Assembly: GCF_032854445.1 (NCBI RefSeq)
Contig: NC_088303.1
Coordinates: forward strand, 9,991,501 to 10,055,500
DNA: 64,000 nt
Reading direction: 5' to 3'
From: Liolophura sinensis
Lineage: Eukaryota; Mollusca; Polyplacophora; Chitonida; Chitonidae
Part shown: positions 25,701 through 36,767 of the stretch, piece by piece
Numbering within the stretch: position 1 is the stretch's first letter
Layout: each line of letters starts with the position of its first letter
Notes under the pieces: generated by a model
Told to the model about the DNA's origin: nothing
Seen by the model: only the letters and a program-made list of their open reading frames with translations
The model's database searches: none
Made by a program: the position numbers and the translations under genes

Positions 25701-28700
25701 GACTGGATACAAAGAAAATGTTAAAAAGAAACAAAACTGTCAGTGCATGACTAAAGCTCTGACGCCGATTTTTTTAAAGAGAGAACGGCAAGAGTCATAG
25801 TTGGCTATAACTGCGACCGCAGAAGTTCTCCCGGAACGTTCTTGTGGAACACGCGGTTTTATAACCTGCTTTTAGAGACGAGGTTCCTTCCTTACTTAAG
25901 CTTGATTTTGCAGCATTCGTTGAAGTGGGAGGCTTGGAGGGCTTGTATAAATATTACCCGGGGGCTATGGTTAATGAGTCTTTACGAGTGGAAAATCAAA
26001 CATGTTATGCGACGGATCCGGAAGCGTTCCGCATGCTGCGCTCTGTGGATGATGACTACATGCCCTGGTTGGGGTTCCTTATCGGGCAAACCCCAGGCTC
26101 TATCTGGTACTGGTGCACTGATCAAGTGAGTCTGTACTCTGAAAGCAAGAGTTCTAATTTAAGTGTTCAGTTATCCTCCACTATATAATTCTTTACAGGA
26201 TAACAATTCTACAGGATTATAAAGTCTTTATCAATGAAGCACACAGCTTATGAGTCGACCAAATAACACGATTTTAACACCCCCGATCAAGTCGTCTAAG
26301 GAGACGGTGTTACTGCAGACTTTAAAGCCGATTGTTCGAATACTGCTTTATGTTATACTGCTTTAGACTCGTAATCGTACAGTAGTCAGTTTAATAACAA
26401 AAATGTAGTCGAGGCGTCACTACGGATATGAAAAAGAGTTTTACAAGCTTTCGACCCACTTGCCAGGATATTTGTCAAGTGACTAACCAATTTATTTCAA
26501 ATAATATAAATGATACACAGTTAAGGTTTAGATATACAGGAGCCAATCAGTCATTGATTTAATAAATATTAAAGAGCATAATCCAAATGATATCATTGGG
26601 TTGGTCAATATACCGTATGCACTAATCAAGGTAGTACCAAATGTTGACGTCTATTATGAAGACATTCACGAGTGCTATTTTGTTTATAATGCGCCACCAC
26701 AATATTCTATTGTTCACGTGCAGAGATTACATATCTGGTTGGGGTCATTGTATAACGGCATTGATAGTTCACTATGTTATCATTCTAGAACTAAGGGATT
26801 TCACTCAACACCGATGTTGTGTTTGCTTCCTAGGTGATCGTGCAGCGGGCTTTGGCAGCGAAAGGCATATCTCACGCCAAGGCAGCTGGCCTTATGGCGG
26901 GCTTCATCAAAATCCTGCCTCTCTTCCTGATGGTAATGCCTGGAATGATCAGTCGAATTTTATTCCCGAGTAAGTACATACAGTTAGCATCCTCACTGAC
27001 GAACGAAACAATCTTTAATAAGCACACATATATATTTGGTGTGAGGTGCGGTTCTGTTGCTATCTAGTCTTATATCCGGTTCTATTTTTGTCCCGTTCAC
27101 GCAGATACGGTTGGTTGTGTGAACCCTGATCTCTGTTACAAGATCTGTGAAAGTCGCTCAGGATGTACGAACATCGCTTATCCAAAACTCGTCCTGGGGC
27201 TGATGCCTATCGGTAAGATGTAGAGATAAGCAACTATGTACTGTGATGTAATCTCATGTGAAGATTTGGTGTACTCCCATCATAGTCCTTTGTGATTTAC
27301 AAAGATTATGTTTTCTAAGTTTTCTCTTTGTTACAGCTCATTTAAAACAATGCATTTTGTTTCATTATATTTATTTATTTATTTGATTGGTGTGTTACGC
27401 CGATTATTTGGCTTATACGATGGTAGCCAGCATTTTGGTGAGAGGAAACCTGGCACAGCCCGGGGGCAACACACGAGCATCCATATGTTGCTGGCAGACC
27501 TTCCCATGTGCGACAGGGGAGGAAACCAGTTTGAGCTTGACTTAAATTCGCAGCAATCGCATTGGTGAGAGGCTCCTGGGTCACTGTGACAGAATTATGA
27601 AGAAAATATTATGATTTCTTCATAATAATCTTCAGCCATGTTATCATTTGACATAATTTCTTTAAATGTGACTCGCTATTTATACTTGACATGTTGATAC
27701 TAAACTGTGATAACCAAGCCCCAAAACTGCAGTCATGATTAGTAGGGCCTATCGCTGTAGGGTGTAAACGGGTGGGGGTCTCCTAGGGTTATTGGTTGGG
27801 AGTCTCTCACTCTCTGCGGTAGCTACGAGTCATGATTAGTAGGGCCTATCGCCCGCTGTAGGGTGTAAACGGGTGGGGGTCTCCTAGGGTTATTGGTTAG
27901 GAGTCTCTCACTCTCTGCGGTAGTCCAGACGAAGCTTATGCGGATTCCTCTCCACGAGGAAATGTCTTCCAGCAACATGGGGGTGGTCATGGGTTTCTCC
28001 AGATATCTGGTATCTCCCAACATAATGCTGGCCGCCGTCTTATAGGTGAAATATTCTTGAGTACCGGTACGTCAAACTCCAATGAAATAGACAAATTCTT
28101 TGTCGTTCAAATACAAAGTTTGAATATGACTGGTTTTACTGCAAATTTAATGATCAGCTACCAATCCTTTAAATAATGGCTCTTACTGTATGATTCAGAA
28201 TTACGAGGTCTGAAGATGGCGGCGATGACCACCAATCCCCCAGTTAATGCCTCTTATTGTATTATGCATGAATGTGAAGCATGATGATATTTTGTCACAT
28301 ACCGTTATTCATTTTCAGGATTTCGAGGCTTGATGATGGCGGTGATGATCGCGGCACTGATGAGTGATCTGGATTCCATCTTTAACAGCGCCAGCACGCT
28401 CTTCACCATTGATTTGTGGAAGAAATTTAGGACGAAGGCGTCTTCTGTAGAGCTCGTCATTGTGGGCAGGTATTACTATAATGGATCAGTTGGCTGTTCT
28501 ACGTCGCTGAAGAAAGGTTCTGATTTATTAATTAATTTATTTACAGCTTACTTGACTGGCCGTCTGTAAGAATTTTTCACTTGTAGGACGAAGGTCAGGT
28601 GTTTTTACTTACTTATTTATTTATTTGATTAGTGTTTTATTCAGTACTCGAGAATATTTCACTTCTTTCATCGTAATCATGGTGGGAAACCAGGCAAAGC

Positions 28701-31700
28701 CAGGTGGAAACCCATGACCATCCGATTCTCATTCCAATTTTTAAGAAGCGTTCTGTTTCTCTTTGAACACGACTTTGTCTTTATTCATGTGCAAAGAAAA
28801 ACTGAAGCGTTCCGAACCAACTGAAGATAGCCACTCATCTGAAGAGGACGCTCAACTGAAATTTCCACCACTGAGTCGGAACTGAGACGGGTGTTCCTTG
28901 TCAACAGTGCCACACTATCTTGATAGGCAGCGCGGGACGGATGATCATATGCAGTTTCCAAAACTTTCTTAGTCTGACAACACAAACAATCTCTGTGTGG
29001 ATATGTGATTATATTTTTGAGCATTTACGTAGCTGATTGATGCTTATTTTCTCTGGGCTGACCTGACTGATTTATATTTGTATTTTGGAAGATTACTTGA
29101 TTTATTTTTTGGAACCTTACATTGAGTATGCTTACCTTACTTTACGTGAGTAATTCATGGTTAACTTAGCGACCCTGAATGAAACCTTTGTTAGTACCTT
29201 TCATTTGGTCAGACTTGTAATGTGATGGATATAAACTTAGTATGGAGGTACATGAAGAACTATGCTGAATATTGTGCTTTACGATTGTAGAGTGTTTGTT
29301 GTGGTGATGGCAGGCGTGGCCATAGCATGGGTTCCAGTCGTGCAGGAAACCCAAGGTGGTCAGGTGTTTATTTACATACAGGAAATCACCAACTACTTGG
29401 CACCGCCATTCGCGGCCATCTTCTTGTTGGCGGTTCTGGTGCCTAGGGTAAACGAAAAGGTGAGAAAATAGGATAACTCTTCAACATCGTTCATTACACA
29501 GACAAAAGTTCAGATGTCAATAAATCTTTCGTCATATTCGTTCCCTCAATTATGACAGATTGTATTTTCGTTGATCTAACTGAATTATCCGTTCCACATA
29601 ATGAAATAATCCTTTCGTAATAACGAATTAATGCGTGCATGACAACGAAGTAAACCGTCCGCACATTCTTCGCAATGGAGCACTTAACTAGTCAATATAA
29701 AAGGCTAACATCATATAGAGTAAAATCAGAGCAGCGAAGACAGTGTGATAGCTGGCAAAGGGTCACACGTATCGGACAAAATACGGCCTCTTGTCAACTT
29801 ATCCCATTTAGGGTGTTGTTCTAACTGTCCAGATAAATGATTACATTATTACGTTGTGATGCTGATTGCAGTCCTAACTGGTCTATTCAATCGGCCTTGA
29901 ATTTCTGTCCCTTCGATTGTCAGTATTTTTAGCCGTATTTTCACTGACGTTCTTCTTCCAGGGTGCCTTCTGGGCGCTGATGTTGGCAGTGGTCGTGGGA
30001 GTTGCCCGCATGCTGATTGTCCTCATCTTCCCGAAGCCGTCAGAGTGCGGTGTACACGACACACGCCCTGAAGCCGTCAAAACTCTCATCGATCCTTTCC
30101 ACTACATGTACTTCGCTCTGTTCTTGTTCTTACTCACAGGAGTTACCGCCCTTGTCATTAGTTTCCTCACGAGTCCACCAGAAGAGGGACTGGTAAGCTG
30201 ATCTGGCCTCAGACTCTTATTAAATTTTCATAAGCGACAATTTTAACATTTAGTACTGTAACTCAGTCCAAAACATTCCGTGGTCAAATAAGCTTTAGTG
30301 CATACCGTGCCAAAATTTTGAAAAATATGAAAAACAAATGGTATTTTTTTGCGACAAGAATGAAGGCTCGATTCCTCACTGACGAAAATGTAGCGCCGTG
30401 TCCTAGTAATGAACACCCCTGAGATGATTAATGTTTTGATTTGATTAGTGTTTTACTCCGTACTCAAGAATATTCACTTATACGATGGCGGCCCCTGAAA
30501 TGAAGATGACAAAATGTAGGCTGCTGTTTTCTACAGTACAAGTCTGCCTTATCAGATTGAGCACTTGATGGTTAAAATTGAGCCTGTGAGAAAGCAGCCA
30601 TGAAAATATTGAGTTACGTTAATCGTCAAAGTCTGTACCTTTCTATGCCAGGAGCTGGGAGGGGTACCTCAACGTCATAGGGTCGTTACTCGGAGCATCA
30701 TGGTCACCTATCTCCTATTGTCCTCTCGCTCAGAATTTCAGACTTTCATCTTTAAAACTCATACCTGCTCAAAGTTGAGAAAACATACATCATTTTAACA
30801 CCGAGGATGCTTTTGTGCGCCAGATATGGCAGACTGGCAGCGAAAAAAGACTTCACACCCTAAATACACAGAATTGCACTGCTAATGGGGGTACTGAATA
30901 CGTCTTGGTCCGGATTCACGAAACTTGTTATAGGCGCGAAACTGCCGTGACAACGTAATGCCTATAATGTTGGCTGTCATGGTAGTCACGTTCAATGAAA
31001 GCGACGAGTACTTCGTGAATCCTGTCATAGATGTGGAAAATTTCCACTGTCTCACGCTGACTGATAGCACAATCAGTTAAAAGATTAAAATATGTACAGC
31101 AACGCATTGACTTTCCAACTCATGACGGAATTCAGTTCATACTACCTACGGCGTATGTGCCCGCTGAGACAGATTGTTTGTGTTTTCTGACTTAACTTTC
31201 TTACTCATCACTGTGAACCCACTGGCCACGGCGTTGTTTAAGATTTCTCTATAAAATTTGCTGTTGAAGGCAGTTGTGACAGGCGAACGTAGAGAGCGAT
31301 GCATACCTTGTAAAGAGTGTGAATTGAATTCTGAATGGTTTAATTGGTTCGGGAATGGAGGTCGTGTACACGATAGAGCAGAAGGACAGCTGGGCGTGGG
31401 TAAAGTGACTATGCACCAATCACAATTTAAGGGTGTGACCAACATCAAACACCACCCCTCTTGTACAAACCTGCTTGCCTTGTGTTTCAGCTGGTACGAA
31501 CAACGTTCTGGACCAGACGACACCCTGACCGGCGGGGCGAGTTGAACACGACAGAATTTGAGAACGTCACTAAAAGTCGGGAGCCGGCTGATCATGACGT
31601 ACACGGGATTGACAACCCGGCTATGGCTGCATCAGATGAACGATCGGATCATGTCTTTATGGTGGAAAAGAACTACCAAATAAGGACCTTCCGAGATCCG

Positions 31701-32755
31701 GAATGGATCGACAAATCAGTCGTGCAGACTGAAGGTGGGTGAACTTATGCTATTGTTTTCCTTTAACCATTTTAACTCATATACGCATATGGAAAACAAA
31801 TGGTGTCTTTTTCGTCAACAATCAAGGATCACTGCTCCGCTGAGCAAAATGTGCCACGCCGTGTCCAAGCACAGAACAGCCCTGAGTTCATTGATTTGGT
31901 GGGGGTTTTACCTCGCACTCATGAATGTTTCACTTACACGACTTCGGCCCTTGAATTAAAATGACAGGAGGCTGCTGTTTTCTACTTTCCTCTGAAATCG
32001 TTGTATCGGTTGACGAATGGTATATAAATATCATGCTTGATGAACGAATTGTGCACATATGCCATTTCATGTTTAATTAAGGAGTGGTAAGAATGTTTCG
32101 TGACCGGGTGGTATACAAATGTCATGTGTAATGGTATACAAAATGCCATGTTGGTTGAGGTGTGGTAGACAAATGTCATGTTTGATCGACTATTCGTATA
32201 CAGATGTCATGTTAGATGGTATACAAAATGTCAAGTTTGGCTGAGGTGTGGTAGACAAATGTCATGTTTGATCGACTATTGGTATACAGATGTCATGTTA
32301 GATGGTATACAAAATGTCAAGTTTGGCTGAGGTGTGGCAGACAAATGACATGTTTGATCGACTAGTGGTATACAAATGTCTTGTTCGATCGACCAGTGGT
32401 ACACAAATGTCATGTTTGATGCTGAAATTTGACGCTTAGATTGTTATTGCATTTTCCAGTGAAAAACGAAACGTGTTTACGAAAGGTCTTCAGTTGGTTA
32501 TGTGGAATTAAGACGGCCACCAGAGACCTTGAGAAAGAGAGGAGGATGGAAGAGCATCTCCGGAAAATCTCTGACCTTCGGCAAAATCGTGTGGCGAAAA
32601 CTGCTCTCATAGTGGGACTGGTTGTGATTCTGACCGTGGGAGTGTTCCTGTATGTGTTCTGGTCATTGTGGAGCCATAGTTATGCTGAACTCCTTTGTGG
32701 ACAGAACTATGCGAAATGCAGAGGCAATGTCTTTAACTTTCAGCCGCGGCGCTAA
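20776..32755 (+). CDS. Sodium/solute cotransporter, SLC5 family (SGLT/SMIT-like), 'SLC5-A'
   Basis: Na+-coupled importer of the SLC5 family, probably plasma membrane; exact substrate unknown. Fifteen exons: 20776-20883, 22968-23039, 23600-23704, 23903-23962, 24410-24514, 25022-25127, 25415-25495, 25914-26125, 26834-26969, 27105-27212, 28319-28469, 29291-29459, 29962-30192, 31491-31734, 32460-32755. They total 2184 nt, 727 aa. The start has a strong ACCATGGCG context. SGLT1-type sugar-site residues are all present: N69 and H74 (SNIGSEHF), E93, Y278/W279 (WYWCTDQ), K309 and Q445 ([12 protein letters not shown]). The symporter signature [10 protein letters not shown], a cysteine-rich loop (exon 10) and [10 protein letters not shown] are visible. 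The last exon encodes a hydrophobic helix ([18 protein letters not shown]). Within SLC5 it could be nearer SLC5A9, SLC5A10 or SLC5A11; I do not assign a symbol. Confidence 0.94.
21717..21771 (+). repeat. Short 27-bp tandem duplicate
   Basis: ACAACTTCACGTGTTCTTTA and then CATGTAC are repeated once with one change, in SLC5-A intron 1. Confidence 0.75.
21880..22560 (+). repeat. 40-bp minisatellite in SLC5-A intron 1
   Basis: About 17 units of about 40 bp built from GGTTGTCAGGCATACCTGG, TCAGGTGCGGTG and TTTACTCAG, with many point differences and a few shortened units. It sits several hundred bp upstream of exon 2. Confidence 0.93.
22640..22745 (+). repeat. (AAAT)n microsatellite
   Basis: Runs of AAAC and then AAAT over about 100 bp in SLC5-A intron 1. 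No SINE body could be recognised before it, so it may be an orphan tail. Confidence 0.9.
22968..23440 (+). repeat. SLC5-A exon 2 and five tandem exon-donor copies
   Basis: Exon 2 (22968-23039, 24 codons, cytoplasmic loop after TM1) is followed by five diverged copies of its last ~60 nt plus the 5' splice site. Donor positions are 23040 (GTGAGT), 23118 (GCGAGT), 23193 (GTGAGT), 23277 (GTGAGT), 23346 (GTAAGT) and 23425 (GTGAGC). Spacings are 78, 75, 84, 69 and 79 nt, so the first five are in the same frame and the sixth is shifted. The exon frame stays open through the array (to 23447). The copies lack the exon's own acceptor and its start (ATGTGGAGATCAAG), so they are not complete duplicate exons. 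Confidence 0.93.
27368..27590 (-). mobile_element. SINE type A (SLC5-A intron 10)
   Basis: From a TTTA tail through GATTGGTGTGTTACGCCG, GCACAGCCCGGGGGCAAC and GTTGCTGGCAGACCTTCCC to GTGAGAGGCTCCTGGGTCAC. The head is missing beyond this. Confidence 0.88.
27731..27923 (+). repeat. Two-copy tandem duplication, unit about 97 bp
   Basis: Copies at 27731-27823 and 27828-27923 share TCATGATTAGTAGGGCCTAT, GGTGTAAACGGGTGGGGG and AGTCTCTCACTCTCTGCGG, with very few differences. It lies in SLC5-A intron 10, directly upstream of a SINE tail. Confidence 0.92.
27949..28094 (+). mobile_element. SINE type A, 3' half
   Basis: Shows TCTTCCAGCAACATGGG, CATAATGCTGGCCGCCGTC and GTGAAATATTCTTGAGTACC, ending near CAAACTCCAATGAAAT. 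Confidence 0.8.
28608..28723 (-). mobile_element. SINE type A, 3' fragment (SLC5-A intron 11)
   Basis: TTTA tail, then GATTAGTGTTTTATTCAG, TACTCGAGAATATTTCAC, GGTGGGAAACCAGGCA and CCATGACCATCCG. Truncated toward its head. Confidence 0.8.
30329..30537 (-). repeat. Dispersed composite repeat, copy 1 (includes SINE type A tail)
   Basis: About 200 bp shared with 31792-31985. Both begin AAAACAAATGGT, contain GCCGTGTCC, then a SINE type A tail in minus orientation (here TTTGATTAGTGTTTTACTCC), and end GGCTGCTGTTTTCTAC. The two copies sit in consecutive introns (13 and 14) of SLC5-A. Confidence 0.7.
31172..31304 (-). pseudogene. Coding-like repeated fragment, copy 1
   Basis: On the minus strand this reads as a short open protein segment including [16 protein letters not shown] related segment at 37081-37215 reads VTVMGQEVMSENTNN. 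The two differ mainly at codon-like positions and by one 3-nt indel in this part, which suggests shared descent from protein-coding sequence. I do not recognise the family. It lies in SLC5-A intron 13. Confidence 0.4.
31792..31985 (-). repeat. Dispersed composite repeat, copy 2
   Basis: Partner of 30329-30537, more diverged, in SLC5-A intron 14. The SINE-like tail portion is at about 31893-31952. Confidence 0.65.
31985..32430 (+). repeat. 86-bp minisatellite before SLC5-A exon 15
   Basis: Units combine GGTATACAAATGTCATGTT, GATCGACTATTGG and GTTTGGCTGAGGTGTGG. A period near 86 bp is clearest at 32150-32360, with sub-repeats of about 29 bp. The array ends only about 30 nt before the acceptor of the last exon. 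Confidence 0.85.
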
Positions 32756-33784
32756 ACTTTTCTCGGGACATGCACCTTCCGCCATCACCTCGGCGACTTG
32801 AAGGGTTATTCTCGTCATCTTGGCCCTGCTGTAAATCAGTGGCCGGTTTAAGGAAATCCACTTAGTGTTAAGTAACCCTTAGCTAAGTGTACTTTATATC
32901 TCTACAGCATTCGTTGTCAAATTAGTGCAGGGCTTACTTAGTTTAACGAGCTTCATGGAAACGGTGTCAGTAAGGTAGTGCGGGCGTACCATGGATGATA
33001 AATACAGGGCAGCTGTTTGGAAACAGTTTTAATGGCGGTGATATGCATGTATGCACCACATGTACATCGTGCGGGGCACCAGCACCATTCACCATTGTTT
33101 GATGATGATGCCTTCACCATTGTTTTTCTACATTTTTATTTTAGGGCGTCATTGATCGTCATCAATTTACTATTTTCACACAAAGGTTTCACCCAGATAT
33201 TTCACCTTAATTTATCAGCACAGATTTTTTCTCTGCCTTGTGTTTTGTATATTTTAAAATATGCCTAAGGTAGCCATGGTATTAACATACCTTATGGTAT
33301 TAAAATTTGTTTCCTTGCATTGTGCTGCATGTATGTTCGGAGTTCTTTCATCAGTCAGGCAACAGACATTCTATTAAATTTAACAGTTTATTTTTTTTGA
33401 GAGTTGACAAACAGCTTTAACTAAGCCTATCCAAGGCTGGCCACTAACCTAATACTTACAGGCATAATTAGAACTAATTGTATAGGCTGATGTCCTTTAG
33501 TATATGTATATGTTGGGCTTTAACTGTAAACCTGAAGCGTATTTTCAGCTTTCGACTGACAAAGAACTTTTTCTGGATTAACATACGGCCTTTGTCTTTC
33601 TAATATATCATTTGATTAAAGCGCAGGTATTTGGTTTAAGTCATCTGTTACTTAAGACTTACACATGCATTTTAGTCATCATTTTAACCTGGAACTTTTC
33701 CTTTTGCATCTTTAAGTAGATCACTTCATTTTCATTTCGGTTGGCTTATTATTTTTTTGTCCATTGCTTAATTTGACGGACATG
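32756..33784 (+). other. SLC5-A 3' UTR and flank
   Basis: No open frame of note. An ATTAAA near 33616 is a weak polyadenylation candidate. The sequence is otherwise AT-rich and unremarkable up to the 16-bp array. Confidence 0.35.
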
Positions 33785-35310
33785 CACGGTGAGGCAAGAT
33801 TATGGTGAGACAAGATTATGGTGAGGGAAGATTATGGTGAGACAAGATTATGGTGAGGGAAGATTATGGTGAGACAAGATTATGGTGAAACAAGATTATG
33901 GTGAGGGAAGATTATGGTGAGACAAGATTATGGTGAGACAAGATTATGGTGAGGCAAGATTATGGTGAGACAAGATTATGGTGAGACAAGATTATGGTGA
34001 GGCAAGATTATGGTGAGGCAAGATTATGGTGAGGGAAGATTGTGAGACAAGATTATGGTGAGACAAGATTATGGTGAGACAAGATTATGGTGAGACAAGA
34101 TTATGGTGAGGCAAGATTATGGTGAGACAAGATTATGGTGAGACAAGATTATGGTGAGACAAGATTATGGTGAGACAAGATTATGGTGAGGCAAGATTAT
34201 GGTGAGACAAGATTATGGTGAGACAAGATTATGGTGAGACAAGATTATGGTGAGGGAAGATTATGGTGAGACAAGATTATGGTGAGACAAGGTTATGGTG
34301 AGACAAGATTATGGTGAGGCAAGATTATGGTGAGACAAGATTATGGTGAGACAAGATTATGGTGAGACAAGATTATGGTGAGACAAGATTATGGTGAGAC
34401 AAGATTATGGTGAGACAAGATTATGGTGAGACAAGATTATGGTGAGGCAAGATTATGGTGAGACAAGATTATGGTGAGACAAGATTATGGTGAGACAAGA
34501 TTATGGTGAGACAAGATTATGGTGAGACAAGATTATGGTGAGGGAAGATTATGGTGAGACAAGATTATGGTGAGGCAAGATTATGGTGAGGGAAGATTAT
34601 GGTGAGACAAGATTATGGTGAGACAAGATTATGGTGAGGCAAGATTATGGTGAGACAAGATTATGGTGAGACAAGATTATGGTGAGGGAAGATTATGGTG
34701 AGACAAGATTATGGTGAGACAAGATTATGGTGAGGGAAGATTATGAGGGAGAATTATGGTGAGACAAGATTATGGTGAGGCAAGATTATGTTGAAGGAAG
34801 ATTGTGGTGAGGCAAGATTATGGTGAGGCAAGATTATGTTGAAGGATGATTATGAGGCAGAATTATGGTGAGACAAGATTATAGTGAGGGAAGATTGTGA
34901 GGGGGAATTATGGTGAGACAAGATTATGTTGAAGGAAGATTATGATGAGGCAAGATTATGGTGAGGCAAGATTATGTTGAAGGATGATTATGAGGGGGAA
35001 TTATGGTGAGACAAGATTATGATGAGGCAAGATTATGTTGAAGGAAGATTGTGGTGAGGCAAGATTATGTTGAAGGATGATTATGTTGAAGGATGATTAT
35101 GAGGCAGAATTATGGTGAGACAAGATTATAGTGAGGGAAGATTATGAGGGGGAATTATGGTGAGACAAGATTATGGTGAGACAAGATTATGGTGAGGCAA
35201 GATTATGGTGAGGCAAGATTATGGTGAAGGACGATTATGAGGCAGAATTATGGTGAGACAAGATTATAGTGAGGGAAGATTATGAGGCAGAATTATGGTG
35301 AGACAAGATT
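33785..35310 (+). repeat. 16-bp minisatellite, about 1.5 kb
   Basis: Roughly 95 units of GACAAGATTATGGTGA with GAGGC and GAGGG variants. The first ~950 bp are regular. From about 34740 the pattern breaks into mixed units with TTGAAGGAAGATT, GATGATTATGAGG and GAGGGGGAATTATGG. No coding potential is implied. Confidence 0.96.
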
Positions 35311-36469
35311 ATGGTTGGCTCAAACGTGGCATACCTCTGGTGTTTTTCTGACGACTGTGTTCCTAACGTTTCCCGTCGACTCATTTATACCGCCAAAATG
35401 CACGTTCATGTCGTGTTACACGTGGAAGGGCCATTTTTCGATTTTATGCTAAGTTTAGGCAAATCTTGCTTTGTTGGGCCAGTTTGTTCCCTGGATGGAT
35501 CGGCGTTTACACGGGTAGTAGGGCTTATCATGGACAATTTCTCAATTTTTTACTTTGCGCGATTTTTATGTATTTGTTTTGGTGTATACTTTCTTTTGAG
35601 CACTAGTTTACATAAATATATTTTCATGAATGTTCGTTTTATGTATGTATCATTTGCTTGTATTAACTACCTATTATCGAATACTATTATGATATTTGAA
35701 AGCAAATTCTACTTATTAAACAACGTTGCGTATTTATTTGCAGATGATCAAGTTAGTTCTTTACTATTATATTGAAGGCCATTGAATATATGGGAGTGTT
35801 TGGGAGACACACTATATACTGTATGCTGTTCTGGCTGAGCACAAGTTTGAAGCAGTTATATACACATCAAAGCTATCCTTTCGCTTCTTTTATGCCGTAG
35901 GCAATTAAAGTTCTAGTTCATTTTCCCACGTGTGACGTACGATATATGCATATCATGTTGGTAGAAGACAAGGTATTTTCAACCAACGTTAGACTTCGCC
36001 AACCAGAGTCGCAGAGTGGTATACCACGAAAAGTGAAAGAGTGGAAATGTGAAAATTCTCAGTCCAGGACGGACACTGTTTATGGTTGGAAATCTCGTAC
36101 AAGCGCTGTCCAACATTTTCATATGCCGGCTAGGTACCGCTATGGAGAGTCAGATACTCAGGCCATTCAAAGACGTGTTGCTGCAATCCCCACCAACATA
36201 ACGAAGGGACATGCATATTGGCAAAAAACGACCAAAAAGGCTGAAAACATTTAGTGATATTTCTCTAATGTGGTGACTTGCAGGATATTGCCTAGAAAGA
36301 AAGTGCCAAGAGGGGCTGGGTTTCCGTAGCTGACACCAAAGAACATGTAAATAAAATGAAAGTTGTTTTTGATTTGTGAATCTCAGCCAGGGAGGCAGTA
36401 TGCGGATTTTCTTTCACTTGTAAGGCCGAACTTCTGCAAAATACGGTGTCGATACTCGTCGCATTGTAA
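35311..36469. other. Spacer with two unassigned open frames
   Basis: Open frames of 154 codons (35311-35775) and 102 codons (35946-36254), both +, resemble no family I know. The first is AT-rich and hydrophobic in a random-looking way and begins in the end of the 16-bp array. I would not call either a gene without transcript support. Confidence 0.3.
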
Positions 36470-36767
36470 CAGAAACATTAGGATTTATTTATTTATTTAT
36501 TTGATTGGTGTTTTACGCAGTACTCAAGAATATTTCACTTATACGACGGCGGCCAGCATTATGGTGGGTGGAAACCGGGCACAGCCCGGGGGAAACCCAC
36601 GACCATCCGCAGGTTGCTGGCAGACCTTCCCACTTACGGCCGGAGAGGAAGCCAGCATGAGCTGGACTTGAACTCACAGCGACCGCATTGGTGAGAGGCT
36701 CATGGGTCATTACGCTGCGCTAGCGCGCTAACCAACTGAGCCACGGAGGCCCCCAGAAACATTAGGA
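36470..36767 (-). mobile_element. Full-length SINE type A with 14-bp target duplication
   Basis: Direct repeats CAGAAACATTAGGA lie at 36470-36483 and 36754-36767. The element (36484-36753), read on the minus strand, starts GGGCCTCCGTGGCTCAGTTG with tRNA A-box-like GGTTAGCGCGC and B-box-like GAGTTCAAGTCC. It ends in TAAAACACCAATCAAAT and AAAT repeats. It is the best reference copy of type A in the window. Confidence 0.95.

Noticed and set aside
26440-26500. Inverted words CACTTG / CAAGTG around CCAGGATATTTGT as an element end
   Set aside because: Short and isolated; I could not find a matching partner or any coding remnant nearby.
33785-35310. Possible CRISPR-like array
   Set aside because: Animal DNA; units are contiguous 16-mers without unique spacers. 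It is a minisatellite.
35311-36254. Two open frames (154 and 102 codons) as candidate genes
   Set aside because: No family resemblance, no splice sites or start context of note, and the first begins within a satellite. Transcripts could revive them.
36700-36753. tRNA gene near the GCTAACCAACTGAGCCACGG segment
   Set aside because: It is the tRNA-like head of a SINE with target duplications, not a stand-alone tRNA.
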